Shown here: positions 16,695 to 25,844 of the stretch, piece after piece
Position numbering within the stretch: the first letter of the stretch is position 1
Layout of the letters: the number at the start of each line of letters is the position of its first letter
NCBI GenBank assembly: GCA_963764215.1
Contig: CAVXRS010000005.1
Location: 806,001 to 870,000 of the forward strand
Direction: 5' to 3'
Length of the DNA stretch: 64,000 nt
From: JAFDWI01 sp963764215
GTDB lineage: Bacteria > Actinomycetota > Acidimicrobiia > Acidimicrobiales > Iamiaceae
Program-made: the position numbers and the translations under genes
Notes under the pieces: generated by a model
Databases searched by the model: none
What the model was told of the DNA's origin: nothing
Seen by the model: only the letters and a program-made list of their open reading frames with translations

Positions 16695-19610
16695 TCACTT
16701 CACCACCAGGTTGACCAGACGTCCGGGTACCGCGATCACCCGAGCCACGCTCCTGTCGGCGATCTGTGAAGCGATCTTCTCGTCGGCACGGGCTGCTGCC
16801 TCCAGATCCGCTGCGGTCGCATCTGCCGCGACGGTGAGATGGCTCCGGACCTTGCCGTTGATCTGCACGGGGATCTCGACGGTCTCGGCGACCAGCAACG
16901 ATTCGTCGGCGACCGGGAACTCGGCCCAGGCCAGTGACTCGTCATGGCCCAGGCGCTGCCACAGCTCCTCGGCGATGTGCGGGGCGAGCGGGGCGAGCAC
17001 CAGGATCAACGGTTCGATCGCAGCACGGGGAACGCCGCCGTCGAACGTGGCGATCAGGTGGTTGTTGAACTCGGTGATGCGGGCCACCACCGTGTTGAAC
17101 CGCAGCGACCCGTAGCCCTCGTGGGCGGCGGCGATCATCCGGTGCAACTCCCGCATTGTCTCGGCATCGACCGCGTCGTCGGTGACGGTCAGCGCCCCGG
17201 TCTCCTCGTCGACGGCGTTCCGCCAGATCCGCTGGAGCAGCCGGTGCACGCCGATCACGTCGCGGGTGTTCCACGGGCGGGACTGATCGAAGGGCCCGGT
17301 GAACATCTCGTAGAGCCGCAGGGTGTCCGCCCCGTACGCGTCGTACATCTCATCGGGGGTGACCGAGTTCTTCAGGCTCTTGCCCATCTTCCCGTACTCG
17401 CGGGTCACCGGTCTGCCCTGGAAGGTGAAGGTGCCCTCGGCGGTCTCGACGACCTCGTCGGCGGGGACGTAGAAGCCCCGTTCGTCGATGTAGGCGAAGG
17501 CCTGCACGTAGCCCTGGTTGAACAGCCGGTGGAACGGCTCCAGGGACGAGACGTGCCCCAGGTCGTAGAGCACCTTGTGCCAGAAGCGGGCGTAGAGCAG
17601 GTGCAGCACGGCGTGCTCGACGCCGCCGACGTACAGGTCCACCCCGCCTGACGAGCCCGGCGAGGACGGACCCATCCAGTACCGCTCGATGGCCGGGTCG
17701 ACGAACGCGTGGTCGTTCGTCGGATCCAGGTACCGCAGCTCGTACCAACACGAACCGGCCCACTGGGGCATCGTGTTGGTCTCGCGCCGGTAGCGGCGCG
17801 GTCCGTCACCCAGATCCAGGGTGACCTCCACCCAGTCGACGGCCCGGCCGAGCGGCGGGGCGGGCACCGAGTCGTCGTCGACCTCTTCCGGTGAGAAGTC
17901 GTCCACCTCGGGGAGCAGCACGGGGAGCTGATCCGCGGGAATCGCATGGGCGAAGCCGTCGTCGTCCCAGACGATCGGGAACGGTTCGCCCCAGTACCGC
18001 TGGCGGCTGAACAACCAGTCGCGCAGCTTGTAGGTCACGGTCACCCGGCCCGAACCCTCCACGCCCAGCCACCCGGTGATCGCCGCCTTCGCATCGTCGA
18101 CCCCGAGCCCGTCGAGGGACACGTCGTCGTTCGCCGAGTTGACCGCCACCCCGTCTCCGCTGAACGCATCCGGCCAGCCGTCGACCGGAGTGCCGTCGGC
18201 CAGATCGTGCGCGTCGAACCACGAGCTCGGGGGATGCACCACTTCGGTGATGCCCAGACCGAAGGCCTTCGCGAACGCGAAGTCGCGTTCGTCGTGGGCG
18301 GGAACGGCCATGATCGCTCCGGTGCCGTAGCCGGTGAGCACGTAGTCGGCGATGAACACCGGGACCGGGTCGCCGTTCACCGGATTGAGCGCGAACGACC
18401 CGGTGAACACACCGGTCTTCTCCCGGGTCTCGGCCTGGCGTTCACGATCGGACCGGCGGCTGGTCGCCTCCTGGTAGTCGGCCACCGCGCGCGCCGGGTC
18501 GGAGGCGCCGTTCGTCCACTCGGCCGGGGTGCCGTCGGGCCAGGAGATCGCGGTGTACGCGTCGACGAGCTCGTGCTCGGGGGCGAGGACGACATAGGTC
18601 GCGCCGAAGAGCGTGTCCGGGCGGGTGGTGAACACCTCGATGGGGGGCGCGCCACGGTCGGAGGTGAACTCGACGGTCGCCCCGGTCGACCGGCCGATCC
18701 AGTTGCGCTGCATCAGTTTGATCGGTTCCGGCCAGTCCAGCAGGTCGAGATCGGCCAGCAACCGCTCGGCGTAGGCGGTGATCCGCAGCATCCACTGGCG
18801 CAGCGGGCGACGGTGGACGGGGAAGTTGCCGCGCTCCGACCGCCCCTCGGCGTTCACCTCCTCGTTGGCCAGCACCGTGCCCAGACCCGGACACCAGTTC
18901 ACCGGCGCTTCGGTCACATAGGCCAGCCGGTGCGCGTCGATCACCAGGCGACGTGCCGTGTCGTCCAGCGACGCCCAGTCCGCGCCGGCAGGAAGGGTTC
19001 CCTCGTCGGGAGCACGGACGCCGGCGTCGAGTTCGCTGATCAACTCGGCGATCGGGCGCGCCCGGTCCGCCTGCTCGTCGTAGTAGGCCTCGAACAGCTG
19101 CAGGAAGATCCACTGGGTCCAGCGGTAGTAGCCGGTGTCGGTGGTGGCGAGGGTGCGACGGGTGTCGTAGCCGAGCCCGAGGCGTCCGAGCTGGCGGGAC
19201 ATGTTGGCGATGTTCGCCTCGGTCGTGACGCGGGGGTGCTGGCCGGTGTCGATCGCGTACTGCTCGGCGGGCAGGCCGAAGGCGTCGTAGCCCATGGTGT
19301 GCAGCACGTTGTGGCCGGTCATCCGCTTGTAGCGGGCGTAGGTGTCGGTGCCGATGTAGCCGAGCGGATGACCCACGTGCAGACCGGCGCCGCTCGGGTA
19401 GGGGAACATGTCGAGCGCGTAGAACTTCGGCCGATCGGCGACTGCGTCGAAACCCTCGGCGAGCGCGCCGGTCGGGTTCGGCGCGTCGAAGGTGCCCCGT
19501 TCGGCCCATCTCTGCTGCCAACGCTGTTCGATCTGCGCGGCGAGCGCGGCGGTGTACCGGTACGGGGGCAGCTCGTGGTTCGTCTCGGCCGTGCGGGGGT
19601 CAGCAGCCAT
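16695..19610 (-). CDS. leuS: Leucine--tRNA ligase
   Basis: 971 aa class I synthetase that charges tRNA-Leu. The HIGH-type motif is in PYPSGAGLHVGHPLGY and the KMSKS motif appears as KMGKSLKN, with EMYDAYGADTLRLYEMF after it. The editing (CP1) domain is present (VLAPEHELVDAYTAISWPDG; GTGAIMAVPAHDERDFAFA), so mischarged tRNA can be cleared. The C-terminal tRNA-binding part ends PGRLVNLVVK. It is somewhat longer than E. coli LeuS (860 aa), as seen in actinobacteria. ATG 19610 has a TACCGT box 7 nt upstream, which supports a leaderless start. The tRNA-Ala gene follows about 180 bp downstream. Confidence 0.97.
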   Translation of the reverse strand: MAADPRTAETNHELPPYRYTAALAAQIEQRWQQRWAERGTFDAPNPTGALAEGFDAVADRPKFYALDMFPYPSGAGLHVGHPLGYIGTDTYARYKRMTGHNVLHTMGYDAFGLPAEQYAIDTGQHPRVTTEANIANMSRQLGRLGLGYDTRRTLATTDTGYYRWTQWIFLQLFEAYYDEQADRARPIAELISELDAGVRAPDEGTLPAGADWASLDDTARRLVIDAHRLAYVTEAPVNWCPGLGTVLANEEVNAEGRSERGNFPVHRRPLRQWMLRITAYAERLLADLDLLDWPEPIKLMQRNWIGRSTGATVEFTSDRGAPPIEVFTTRPDTLFGATYVVLAPEHELVDAYTAISWPDGTPAEWTNGASDPARAVADYQEATSRRSDRERQAETREKTGVFTGSFALNPVNGDPVPVFIADYVLTGYGTGAIMAVPAHDERDFAFAKAFGLGITEVVHPPSSWFDAHDLADGTPVDGWPDAFSGDGVAVNSANDDVSLDGLGVDDAKAAITGWLGVEGSGRVTVTYKLRDWLFSRQRYWGEPFPIVWDDDGFAHAIPADQLPVLLPEVDDFSPEEVDDDSVPAPPLGRAVDWVEVTLDLGDGPRRYRRETNTMPQWAGSCWYELRYLDPTNDHAFVDPAIERYWMGPSSPGSSGGVDLYVGGVEHAVLHLLYARFWHKVLYDLGHVSSLEPFHRLFNQGYVQAFAYIDERGFYVPADEVVETAEGTFTFQGRPVTREYGKMGKSLKNSVTPDEMYDAYGADTLRLYEMFTGPFDQSRPWNTRDVIGVHRLLQRIWRNAVDEETGALTVTDDAVDAETMRELHRMIAAAHEGYGSLRFNTVVARITEFNNHLIATFDGGVPRAAIEPLILVLAPLAPHIAEELWQRLGHDESLAWAEFPVADESLLVAETVEIPVQINGKVRSHLTVAADATAADLEAAARADEKIASQIADRSVARVIAVPGRLVNLVVK

Positions 19611-19744
19611 TGCAGGAACGGTAGTGTCCACGCCTGTCTTCGGCCGTCCTCGGATCGCATCTCGTCGGCGGTGATGTGACGGGTGTCTCAGGCAAATGGC
19701 CCTGGATCGGTAACCGAGGCCGTCGGACCCCGGTCTGAAACCTG

Positions 19745-21361
19745 ATGACACTTCTTCTCGACCGCCTCGAACGTACCGCCAGCGAGACCGACCGGGGGGT
19801 GAGGTTCCTGTGCGAAGACCCTCCGGTGTGGGTGAGCTGGGCGGAACTGCACGAGGACGCGAAGCGTGTCGCCGGCGCGTTGGGCGGGCGGGGGATCGGA
19901 GTGGGCAGCCGGGTGGCCCTGCTGGGGCCCACGACCCGCGATCTGGTCACCACGATCCGGGCGATCTGGTTGGCGGGCGCCACCGTCGTCGTCCTGCCCC
20001 TGCCGATGCGGATGAGCTCGATCGAGGCGTTCGTGGAACAGACCCGTGGGCGGGTCCTGCACGCGGACATCGATCTTCTGGTGGTGGATGAACAGCTCGC
20101 CCCCTTCGTCGACGAACAGCCCGGCGACCCGCAGCGGTGCAGCTTCGCGGCCCTTGCCGAGGAAGCCGACGACTCCTGGACACCCCCGGCCCCCGATCCT
20201 GATCGGCTTGCGATCCTGCAGTACACGAGCGGTTCGACTTCCGATCCCAAAGGCGTCATGTTGCCGGAGCGGACACTGTGCGCGAACCTCGACGCGCTCA
20301 CCACCGCGGGGCGTCTCGACCAGGAAGGTCCGGACGTGTTCGTGTCCTGGCTCCCGCTCTACCACGACATGGGTCTGGTGGGGATCCTCACCACGGCGAT
20401 GACCTTCGGGAACGAACTCGTCCTCGCCGCACCCCAGGACTTCATGGCGTCACCGTCGCGGTGGGTGGAGTGGATGTCCGAGTACGGCGGCACGCTCACC
20501 GCGGCCCCGAACTTCGCGTACGTCCTCGCCGCCCGGGCCATGGAACGCACCGACGGGCTGGATCTTTCCCGGATGCGACTGGCGATCAACGGCGCCGAAC
20601 CGGTCGACCCGGTCGCCGTCGAGCGGTTCGTGACCGCCGGCGCCCGTCACGGTCTGCGCTCCGAATGTGTCTTCCCGGCGTTCGGCATGGCGGAGGTCGG
20701 CATCGCCGGTACGTTCGGCGAGCCGCTCACCGGGTTGCGCACCGACACCGTCGACCAGCGCGTCCTCGAAACCGAGCGGTACGCCGCCCCCGTCGACGAC
20801 GAGGCCGACGGCGCCAAGACCTTCGCCCGCCTCGGCCGGCCCGTTCCGGGCCTGAAGATGCGCATCGTGGACACCGAGTCCGGCCTGGTCATGGGCGAAC
20901 GTGAAGCCGGCGAGCTGCAGCTCAGCGGCACTTCGGTCACCCCGGGCTACTACCGGCGCGACGACGTCACCGCCGAGCGGTTCGACGGCGAATGGTTGCG
21001 CACCGGGGACCTCGCCTACGTCACCGAGGGTGAACTGGTCGTCTGTGGGCGCATCAAGGACCTGATCATCGTGGCCGGCCGGAACGTCTTCCCCGAGGAC
21101 GTCGAGCACGCGGTCGCCCGCGTCGCGGGCGTCCGCCCGGGCAACATCATCGCGTTCGGATGCGACCAGGGGTCCCGCTCCGGGCTCGTCGTGGTCGCCG
21201 AGGTCCGCGCGGATGCGGCGGACGGGTTGCGTCAGCAGGTCGCCAAGGCCGTCAAGGATGCCGTGGGCCTCGCGGCTCGCGAGATCGTGCTGGTCCCCGC
21301 GGGCACCCTGCCCAAGACCTCGTCGGGCAAGCTGCAACGGTCGCTGTGCCGGACGCGCTGA
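19745..21361 (+). CDS. Fatty-acyl-AMP ligase-like adenylating enzyme
   Basis: 538 aa member of the ANL (AMP-binding) superfamily. Motifs: YTSGSTSDPKGVMLPE (A3 loop), VSWLPLYHDMGLVG (typical of fatty-acyl-AMP ligases), FPAFGMAEVGIAGTFGEP, WLRTGDLAYVTEGELVVCGR and the catalytic Lys in LPKTSSGKLQRS. It activates a carboxylic acid, probably a fatty acid, as acyl-AMP. FAALs usually hand the acyl group to a polyketide synthase or carrier protein, but none is next to it, so it may work as an acyl-CoA ligase instead. It begins 134 bp from the divergent leuS start. Confidence 0.87.
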   Translation: MTLLLDRLERTASETDRGVRFLCEDPPVWVSWAELHEDAKRVAGALGGRGIGVGSRVALLGPTTRDLVTTIRAIWLAGATVVVLPLPMRMSSIEAFVEQTRGRVLHADIDLLVVDEQLAPFVDEQPGDPQRCSFAALAEEADDSWTPPAPDPDRLAILQYTSGSTSDPKGVMLPERTLCANLDALTTAGRLDQEGPDVFVSWLPLYHDMGLVGILTTAMTFGNELVLAAPQDFMASPSRWVEWMSEYGGTLTAAPNFAYVLAARAMERTDGLDLSRMRLAINGAEPVDPVAVERFVTAGARHGLRSECVFPAFGMAEVGIAGTFGEPLTGLRTDTVDQRVLETERYAAPVDDEADGAKTFARLGRPVPGLKMRIVDTESGLVMGEREAGELQLSGTSVTPGYYRRDDVTAERFDGEWLRTGDLAYVTEGELVVCGRIKDLIIVAGRNVFPEDVEHAVARVAGVRPGNIIAFGCDQGSRSGLVVVAEVRADAADGLRQQVAKAVKDAVGLAAREIVLVPAGTLPKTSSGKLQRSLCRTR

Positions 21362-21441
21362 CCTCGCGCGGGACTACGTAGACGCGGGCTGAAGCTCCCC
21401 GGCGTCGTCCGGGGCCGCACCCGTTCCCCCGCCTCGACAGT

Positions 21442-22233
21442 TCACAGGTCGCCGAAGGGCATCGGCATGTTCGTGGTGCTGAGCCCACCGTCCACGGCGA
21501 GGATCTGGCCGGTCATGTACGCGCTGGCCGGGGTCGCAAGATACAGGACCGCCGCGGCGATCTCCTCGGGCAGCCCGACGCGCCGCAGGGGGGTGCCCTC
21601 CTCGAGCGCCGTGCGGATCGCCGGATCATCCAACACCATGGCGAGCGCGTCGGTCTTGATCGCTCCTGGGGCCACCGCGTTGATCCGAATCGTCGGATCC
21701 AGCTCGACGGCGAGCATGCGCACCGCGTGGTCGAGCGCCGCCTTGACGGTTCCGTAGCCGACGTAGCCGCGACCGGTGACATGGCCCACGGCACTCGAGG
21801 TCAACACGACGCTCGCCACGTCCGACTCCAACAGGTGGGGGAGGGCGAGGCGAACCAGTCGCAGGTTGTCGACCACGTTGCGTTCGAAACCCACGACCAG
21901 CGACCGGTCACTGGTGGCCCCGAACGCCTTGGGCATCGACCCGCCGAGCGTGGAGAACACCACGTCGAGGCGACCGAACTCGTCGACGGTCCGTTGCACG
22001 GCAGCGGCCATGGCGTCGGGATCCCCGGCGTCGATCTCCACGGCGATGGCCCGCACACCCGATTCCCGTGCCTGCGCGGCGACGTCTTCGATCTGCGCCG
22101 CCGTGCGCGACAACACGGCGACATCCGCGCCGGCCTCGGCCAGTGCGAGCGCGCTGGCCGCACCGATGCCGCGACCGGCACCGGCGCACAGGGCTACTTT
22201 TCCATCGAGACGGAACATCGTGGAGACAGGCAA
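21442..22233 (-). CDS. Short-chain dehydrogenase/reductase (SDR)
   Basis: 263 aa classical SDR. The cofactor loop is GAGRGIGAASALALAEAGAD, the catalytic Ser lies in SVVLTSSAVGHV, and Tyr-x3-Lys is in YVGYGTVKAALDHAVR; the C-terminus MTGQILAVDGGL is typical. An acidic or neutral residue after beta-2 (VLSRTAAQ, with Arg) is compatible with NADP. The substrate is unknown. TTG 22233 is preceded by GAAAGG at a good distance; the internal ATG at 22218 has no ribosome binding site. It is in opposite orientation to the FAAL-like gene and 42 bp downstream of the PAC2 gene. Confidence 0.88.
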   Translation of the reverse strand: MPVSTMFRLDGKVALCAGAGRGIGAASALALAEAGADVAVLSRTAAQIEDVAAQARESGVRAIAVEIDAGDPDAMAAAVQRTVDEFGRLDVVFSTLGGSMPKAFGATSDRSLVVGFERNVVDNLRLVRLALPHLLESDVASVVLTSSAVGHVTGRGYVGYGTVKAALDHAVRMLAVELDPTIRINAVAPGAIKTDALAMVLDDPAIRTALEEGTPLRRVGLPEEIAAAVLYLATPASAYMTGQILAVDGGLSTTNMPMPFGDL

Positions 22234-22274
22234 CGGTACGGACCTTTCGTCGGTTCTACAGGGAGGCCACAGGC

Positions 22275-23141
22275 TCAGCCATCCGCACCGGGAGGCTGAT
22301 CACGGAGGAATCGCTCGAACTCCGCGGCGAGCTCGTCGCCGGAGGGCAGTTCCTCGGGACTGGGGGTGGCATCGGCCTGCATTTCGAGGGAATGGACCAT
22401 CGCGGCGTGCTCCTCGTTCTCGTCGATGAGTTCGTCGATGCGCCGGGTCGTGGCGTCGGCCTCGGCCTGCAGGCTTCCCGGGTCGAGCGACAGTCCGGTG
22501 AGTTCCCCCACCGCGCGCAACAGCGCCAGACTCGCCGCCGGATAGGGCATCGCCGCGGTGTAGTGGGGCACCTGTGCCCAGGCGCCCACCGAAGGGATCC
22601 CATTGGCATGGGCGAGCTGTTCGATCGCGGCCTGCACTCCGGCAGGCGCCTCGAGCGAACCGCGCAGGAAGCCGATGCGTTCGGCCAGTTCCTCCGACGA
22701 CGCGGTGCACGACATCTGCACCGGTCGGGTGTGGGGCACCGGCGCGGGATACGCCCCGAGGCCCACGACCATCCGCGCACCCAACTCGAGTGCCAGGTCG
22801 ACCACGTTGTCCGAGAAGCTGTGCCAACAGTGATCGGGCTCGGCGCCCACGAGCAGCAACATGCCGTTTCCGGTGGTGTCGTGTCCGCTGCGCAGCTCGA
22901 TGCGGGGCCAGCGCAGCTCGGAGATCATGCCGTCATGGAGCACCATGGTCGGACGACGGGCCCGGTGATCGAGCAGCCGGTCGGTGTCGAAGGTGGCCAC
23001 GACGGTGGTCTCGTGGTTGTCGAGCAGCGAGGAGGTGGCGCCGGCCGCTCCCAGCCCCGCGTCGATCCAACCGTCCAGCCCGAGGATCAGCGGGGGACTG
23101 TCCAGTTCGGGATGCTCCACGAAGGTGTACAGGTCGCTCAT
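22275..23141 (-). CDS. PAC2 family protein
   Basis: 288 aa protein of the PAC2 (proteasome assembly chaperone-like) family. Features: LILGLDGWIDAGLGAAGATSS, VVATFDTDRLLDHRARRP, LLLVGAEPDHCW, and the long helical tail ADATTRRIDELIDENEEHA that forms a helical extension in actinobacterial members. Solved relatives form homotrimers; the cellular role is not established. The ATG overlaps the stop of the upstream phosphotransferase gene, so they form one operon. The proteasome itself is not encoded in the window. Confidence 0.83.
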   Translation of the reverse strand: MSDLYTFVEHPELDSPPLILGLDGWIDAGLGAAGATSSLLDNHETTVVATFDTDRLLDHRARRPTMVLHDGMISELRWPRIELRSGHDTTGNGMLLLVGAEPDHCWHSFSDNVVDLALELGARMVVGLGAYPAPVPHTRPVQMSCTASSEELAERIGFLRGSLEAPAGVQAAIEQLAHANGIPSVGAWAQVPHYTAAMPYPAASLALLRAVGELTGLSLDPGSLQAEADATTRRIDELIDENEEHAAMVHSLEMQADATPSPEELPSGDELAAEFERFLRDQPPGADG

Positions 23142-24175
23142 CGTCCCGACCGTTCCGTCGCCTGGGCGGCTGCGTCGACGAGGTTCTCGATCTGGGCGCC
23201 GAAGAGTTCGGCCAGGCTCTTCCCGTCGGCATCACCCATCTGTCCGTCGGCGTAGCGCGTCGCCACGCCCGCGAGGATGCAGGCCAGCTTCCAGTAGCCC
23301 AGGGCGACGTAGTAGTCGACGTCGTCGAGCCGGCGACCGGTCGCGGCGGCATAGCGCTCGATCAGCCGTCCCCGGTCACCGAACCCCTCCGCGACGGTCG
23401 GGGCTTCGGGCAGAGCCGAGAAGGTATCGGCCATGGTGGTCCAGTAGACGAGCAGCAACCCGATGTCGGCGAGTGGGTCGCCGAGCGTGCACAGCTCCCA
23501 GTCGAGCACCGCCGCGATCGTGCCTTCGGGGGTGACGATGCAGTTGTCGAGCCGGTAGTCGCCGTGCACGATCGTCGAACCGTGCTGTTCGGGAACCCGT
23601 CCGACGAGCCGTTTGTGCACGTCGTCGATGCCGGTGACGTGGGTGTACGCGGATCGCTCCCACTGGCCGTGCCAGCGCTTGAGCTGGCGCTCCGCGTAGT
23701 GCTCGCGTCGGCCCAGATCGCCCAGGCCGACGTCGTCGGGGTCGATCGAGTGGATCGCCGCCAGCACGTCGACGAGGTCGTCGGTGATCCGGCCGCGGGC
23801 TTCGACGTCGAGCTTCTCGGCGACCGTGCGGTCCCGCAACACCAGCCCGTCCACATAGTCCATCACGAAGAACGGCGCACCGTTGACGTCGGCGTCGTCG
23901 CAGAGTCCGACCATCGTCGGCACCGGAACGGCCGTGTCGGCGAGTGCCGCCATGATGCGGTGCTCGCGCCCCATGTCGTGTGCCGTGGCCAGCACGTGGC
24001 CCAGAGGCGGACGGCGCAGCACCCAGTGTCCGTCAGCCGCGTCGGTGACGTCGAAGGTGAGGTTCGAGCGCCCGCCGCTGATCAGGCTGAAGACAAGCGG
24101 CGGAACGACCGGAGCCCGCTCGGCCAGCCAGCTGGTGACGGGTTCCGGGTCGATTCCTGCGGTCGGGGTACTCAC
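23138..24175 (-). CDS. Phosphotransferase family protein (ACAD10/11 N-domain-like)
   Basis: 345 aa APH-fold kinase like the N-terminal domain of ACAD10/ACAD11, which act in hydroxy-acid catabolism in animals; bacterial members are poorly characterised. Seen: SGGRSNLTFDVTD (nucleotide loop), FFVMDYVDGLVLRD, the catalytic STIVHGDYRLDNCIVTPEG, and AVLDWELCTLGDPLADIG. GTG 24175 is chosen because a TAGCGT box ends 7 nt upstream on the minus strand, mirrored by a similar box for the divergent cnoX gene. It leads the operon with the PAC2 gene. Confidence 0.85.
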   Translation of the reverse strand: MSTPTAGIDPEPVTSWLAERAPVVPPLVFSLISGGRSNLTFDVTDAADGHWVLRRPPLGHVLATAHDMGREHRIMAALADTAVPVPTMVGLCDDADVNGAPFFVMDYVDGLVLRDRTVAEKLDVEARGRITDDLVDVLAAIHSIDPDDVGLGDLGRREHYAERQLKRWHGQWERSAYTHVTGIDDVHKRLVGRVPEQHGSTIVHGDYRLDNCIVTPEGTIAAVLDWELCTLGDPLADIGLLLVYWTTMADTFSALPEAPTVAEGFGDRGRLIERYAAATGRRLDDVDYYVALGYWKLACILAGVATRYADGQMGDADGKSLAELFGAQIENLVDAAAQATERSGR

Positions 24176-24260
24176 ACCCCCAACGCTACCCAGACTCGCT
24201 GCCCGGTTCGCACCGAAGTCGTGTTTGGGAGCTTCCCGAGCTGCGGTAGCGTCTGGGGAC

Positions 24261-24968
24261 ATGCCCATCGACGTGACCGACGCGACCTTCGAGACCGACG
24301 TGGTCGAACGTTCGCGCACGACCCCGGTGATCGTCGATCTGTGGGCGCCGTGGTGCGGACCCTGTCGGCAGCTCGGACCGATGCTCACCGAGGCGGTCGA
24401 CGCCACCGACGGGCAGGTCGTGCTCGCCAAGGTGAACGTGGACGAGAACCCTGCCGTCTCGGCGGCGTTCAAGGTGCAGTCGATCCCGGCGGTGTACACG
24501 ATGGTCGACGCGAAGGTGCGCGACGGGTTCCTCGGGGCGCAGGGCATGGCCAAGATCACCGAGTTCGTCCAGGGCCTGATCCCCTCCGCCGAAGACCGGG
24601 AACTCGCCCGGCTGCTCGAGGTGGGCGACGAGTCGGCGTTGCGCCAGATTCTCGAGGTCAGCCCCGATCATGCCCAGGCGATCATCGCGCTGGCCGAGCT
24701 CTGCATCGCGGACGGCCGTGGTGACGAGGCGCTGACGCTTCTGGAGCGCATTCCCGACACCCCGGAGGTCCGACGGGTCGCGGCCGCGGCCCGGATGGGC
24801 GGCGAGGACGCCGGCGACGACGTGGCCGGGCGGCTGGCCGCCCTGTTGCCCCGGGTGGCGACCGATGAATCGGCCCGGCAGGAATATCTCGACCAGCTCG
24901 AGCTGTTGGGACCTGACGACCCCCGGACCGCGGCATTCCGAAAGGAACTCAGCGCCGCGCTTTTCTGA
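24261..24968 (+). CDS. cnoX: Co-chaperone CnoX/YbbN (thioredoxin fold with TPR)
   Basis: 235 aa. The N-terminal thioredoxin domain keeps WCGPC (residues 33-37) and cis-Pro (VQSIPAVY). The C-terminal half is TPR-like helices: LLEVGDESALRQILEVSPDH, AQAIIALAELCIADGRGDEA. CnoX protects proteins from oxidation during bleach or heat stress and passes them to chaperonins. Many actinobacterial versions keep both redox Cys, as here. A TAGCGT box (24247-24252) lies 8 nt before the ATG with TTGGGA 16 bp further upstream, giving a probable leaderless promoter. Confidence 0.9.
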   Translation: MPIDVTDATFETDVVERSRTTPVIVDLWAPWCGPCRQLGPMLTEAVDATDGQVVLAKVNVDENPAVSAAFKVQSIPAVYTMVDAKVRDGFLGAQGMAKITEFVQGLIPSAEDRELARLLEVGDESALRQILEVSPDHAQAIIALAELCIADGRGDEALTLLERIPDTPEVRRVAAAARMGGEDAGDDVAGRLAALLPRVATDESARQEYLDQLELLGPDDPRTAAFRKELSAALF

Positions 24969-25036
24969 GCGGTCCACGACTTCCCCCTGCGCATCGTCCG
25001 ACGTGAGCCGACCTCGGCTCACCGGAGCAGGAGGTC

Positions 25037-25834
25037 GTGGTCGTGGCAGATGGGCAGGACGTCCATGGGGACGATGAAGTCGCGCGGCGGGGGAGCGCGG
25101 CAGGGGAGCTCCCCGAGCGACCGTTGCCACCCCCGCCGACGTTGCGTGAGCTGGCCGAGGTGCTCGCTCGACGTTGGCGCCTGCGACATCCCTCGCTCGA
25201 CGCGGGCCGACTCGTACTCATGGTGGCCGCACTGGTCGGCGTGGGTGGGATGGCCTGGGCCGTCTGGTCCCCCCACGGTGCGTCCAAGGATGCGGCGCCG
25301 GTCCACGTCGTAGGGTCGTCGACCTCGTCGACGCGGCCCTCGACGGTGGCCCCGACCACCACCACGCCCGCCGAACTGGTCGTCGACGTCGCCGGTGCCG
25401 TGCGACACCCCGGACCGGTTCGTGTCGCCGGTGACGCGCGGGTCGCCGACGCGCTCGCCGCGGCGGGTGGCACCGGCGCCGATGCCGACCTGGAACGGGT
25501 CGATCGGGCGGCGCCACTGCGCGACGGACAGCGGGTGTATGTGCCTCGGGTCGGTCAACGGTCCATTCCCGACGTCGTCGGCGTGACCGGCGGTGAGGGA
25601 ACGTCGTCGGCTCCCGCCACCGGAGGAGGCGAGACGTCGAGCGGCCCGGTGAACGTGAACACGGCCGACGCGCAACAGTTGACCGCCCTGCCCGGGGTCG
25701 GACCTGCGACCGCCCAGGCGATTCTCGACTATCGCACCAGCAACGGCCCGTTCACCAGCGTGGACCAGCTGCTCGAGGTGCGCGGCATCGGCCCGGCCAA
25801 GATGGCCACCCTGCGCCCGCACGTGACCGTGTGA
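25037..25834 (+). CDS. comEA: ComEA-like DNA-binding competence protein
   Basis: 265 aa. After a cytoplasmic N-terminus, one membrane segment (about residues 60-77, LVLMVAALVGVGGMAWAVW), a Ser/Thr-rich linker, an SLBB domain (VDVAGAVRHPGPVRVAGDAR), a second linker, and a C-terminal helix-hairpin-helix pair (VNVNTADAQQLTALPGVGPA, RGIGPAKMATL). ComEA binds incoming double-stranded DNA at the membrane and delivers it to ComEC. comEC follows after 10 bp. The start is set at GTG 25037; two nearby GTGs are possible. Confidence 0.92.
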   Translation: MVVADGQDVHGDDEVARRGSAAGELPERPLPPPPTLRELAEVLARRWRLRHPSLDAGRLVLMVAALVGVGGMAWAVWSPHGASKDAAPVHVVGSSTSSTRPSTVAPTTTTPAELVVDVAGAVRHPGPVRVAGDARVADALAAAGGTGADADLERVDRAAPLRDGQRVYVPRVGQRSIPDVVGVTGGEGTSSAPATGGGETSSGPVNVNTADAQQLTALPGVGPATAQAILDYRTSNGPFTSVDQLLEVRGIGPAKMATLRPHVTV

Positions 25835-25844
25835 GGCCGTTGAC

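Noticed and set aside
17946..19679. 577-codon plus-strand ORF across leuS
   Set aside because: Antisense to conserved LeuS motifs, low-complexity composition, no motif or ribosome binding site.
22574..24724. 716-codon plus-strand ORF across the PAC2 and phosphotransferase genes
   Set aside because: Antisense shadow; it also runs out of frame through cnoX.
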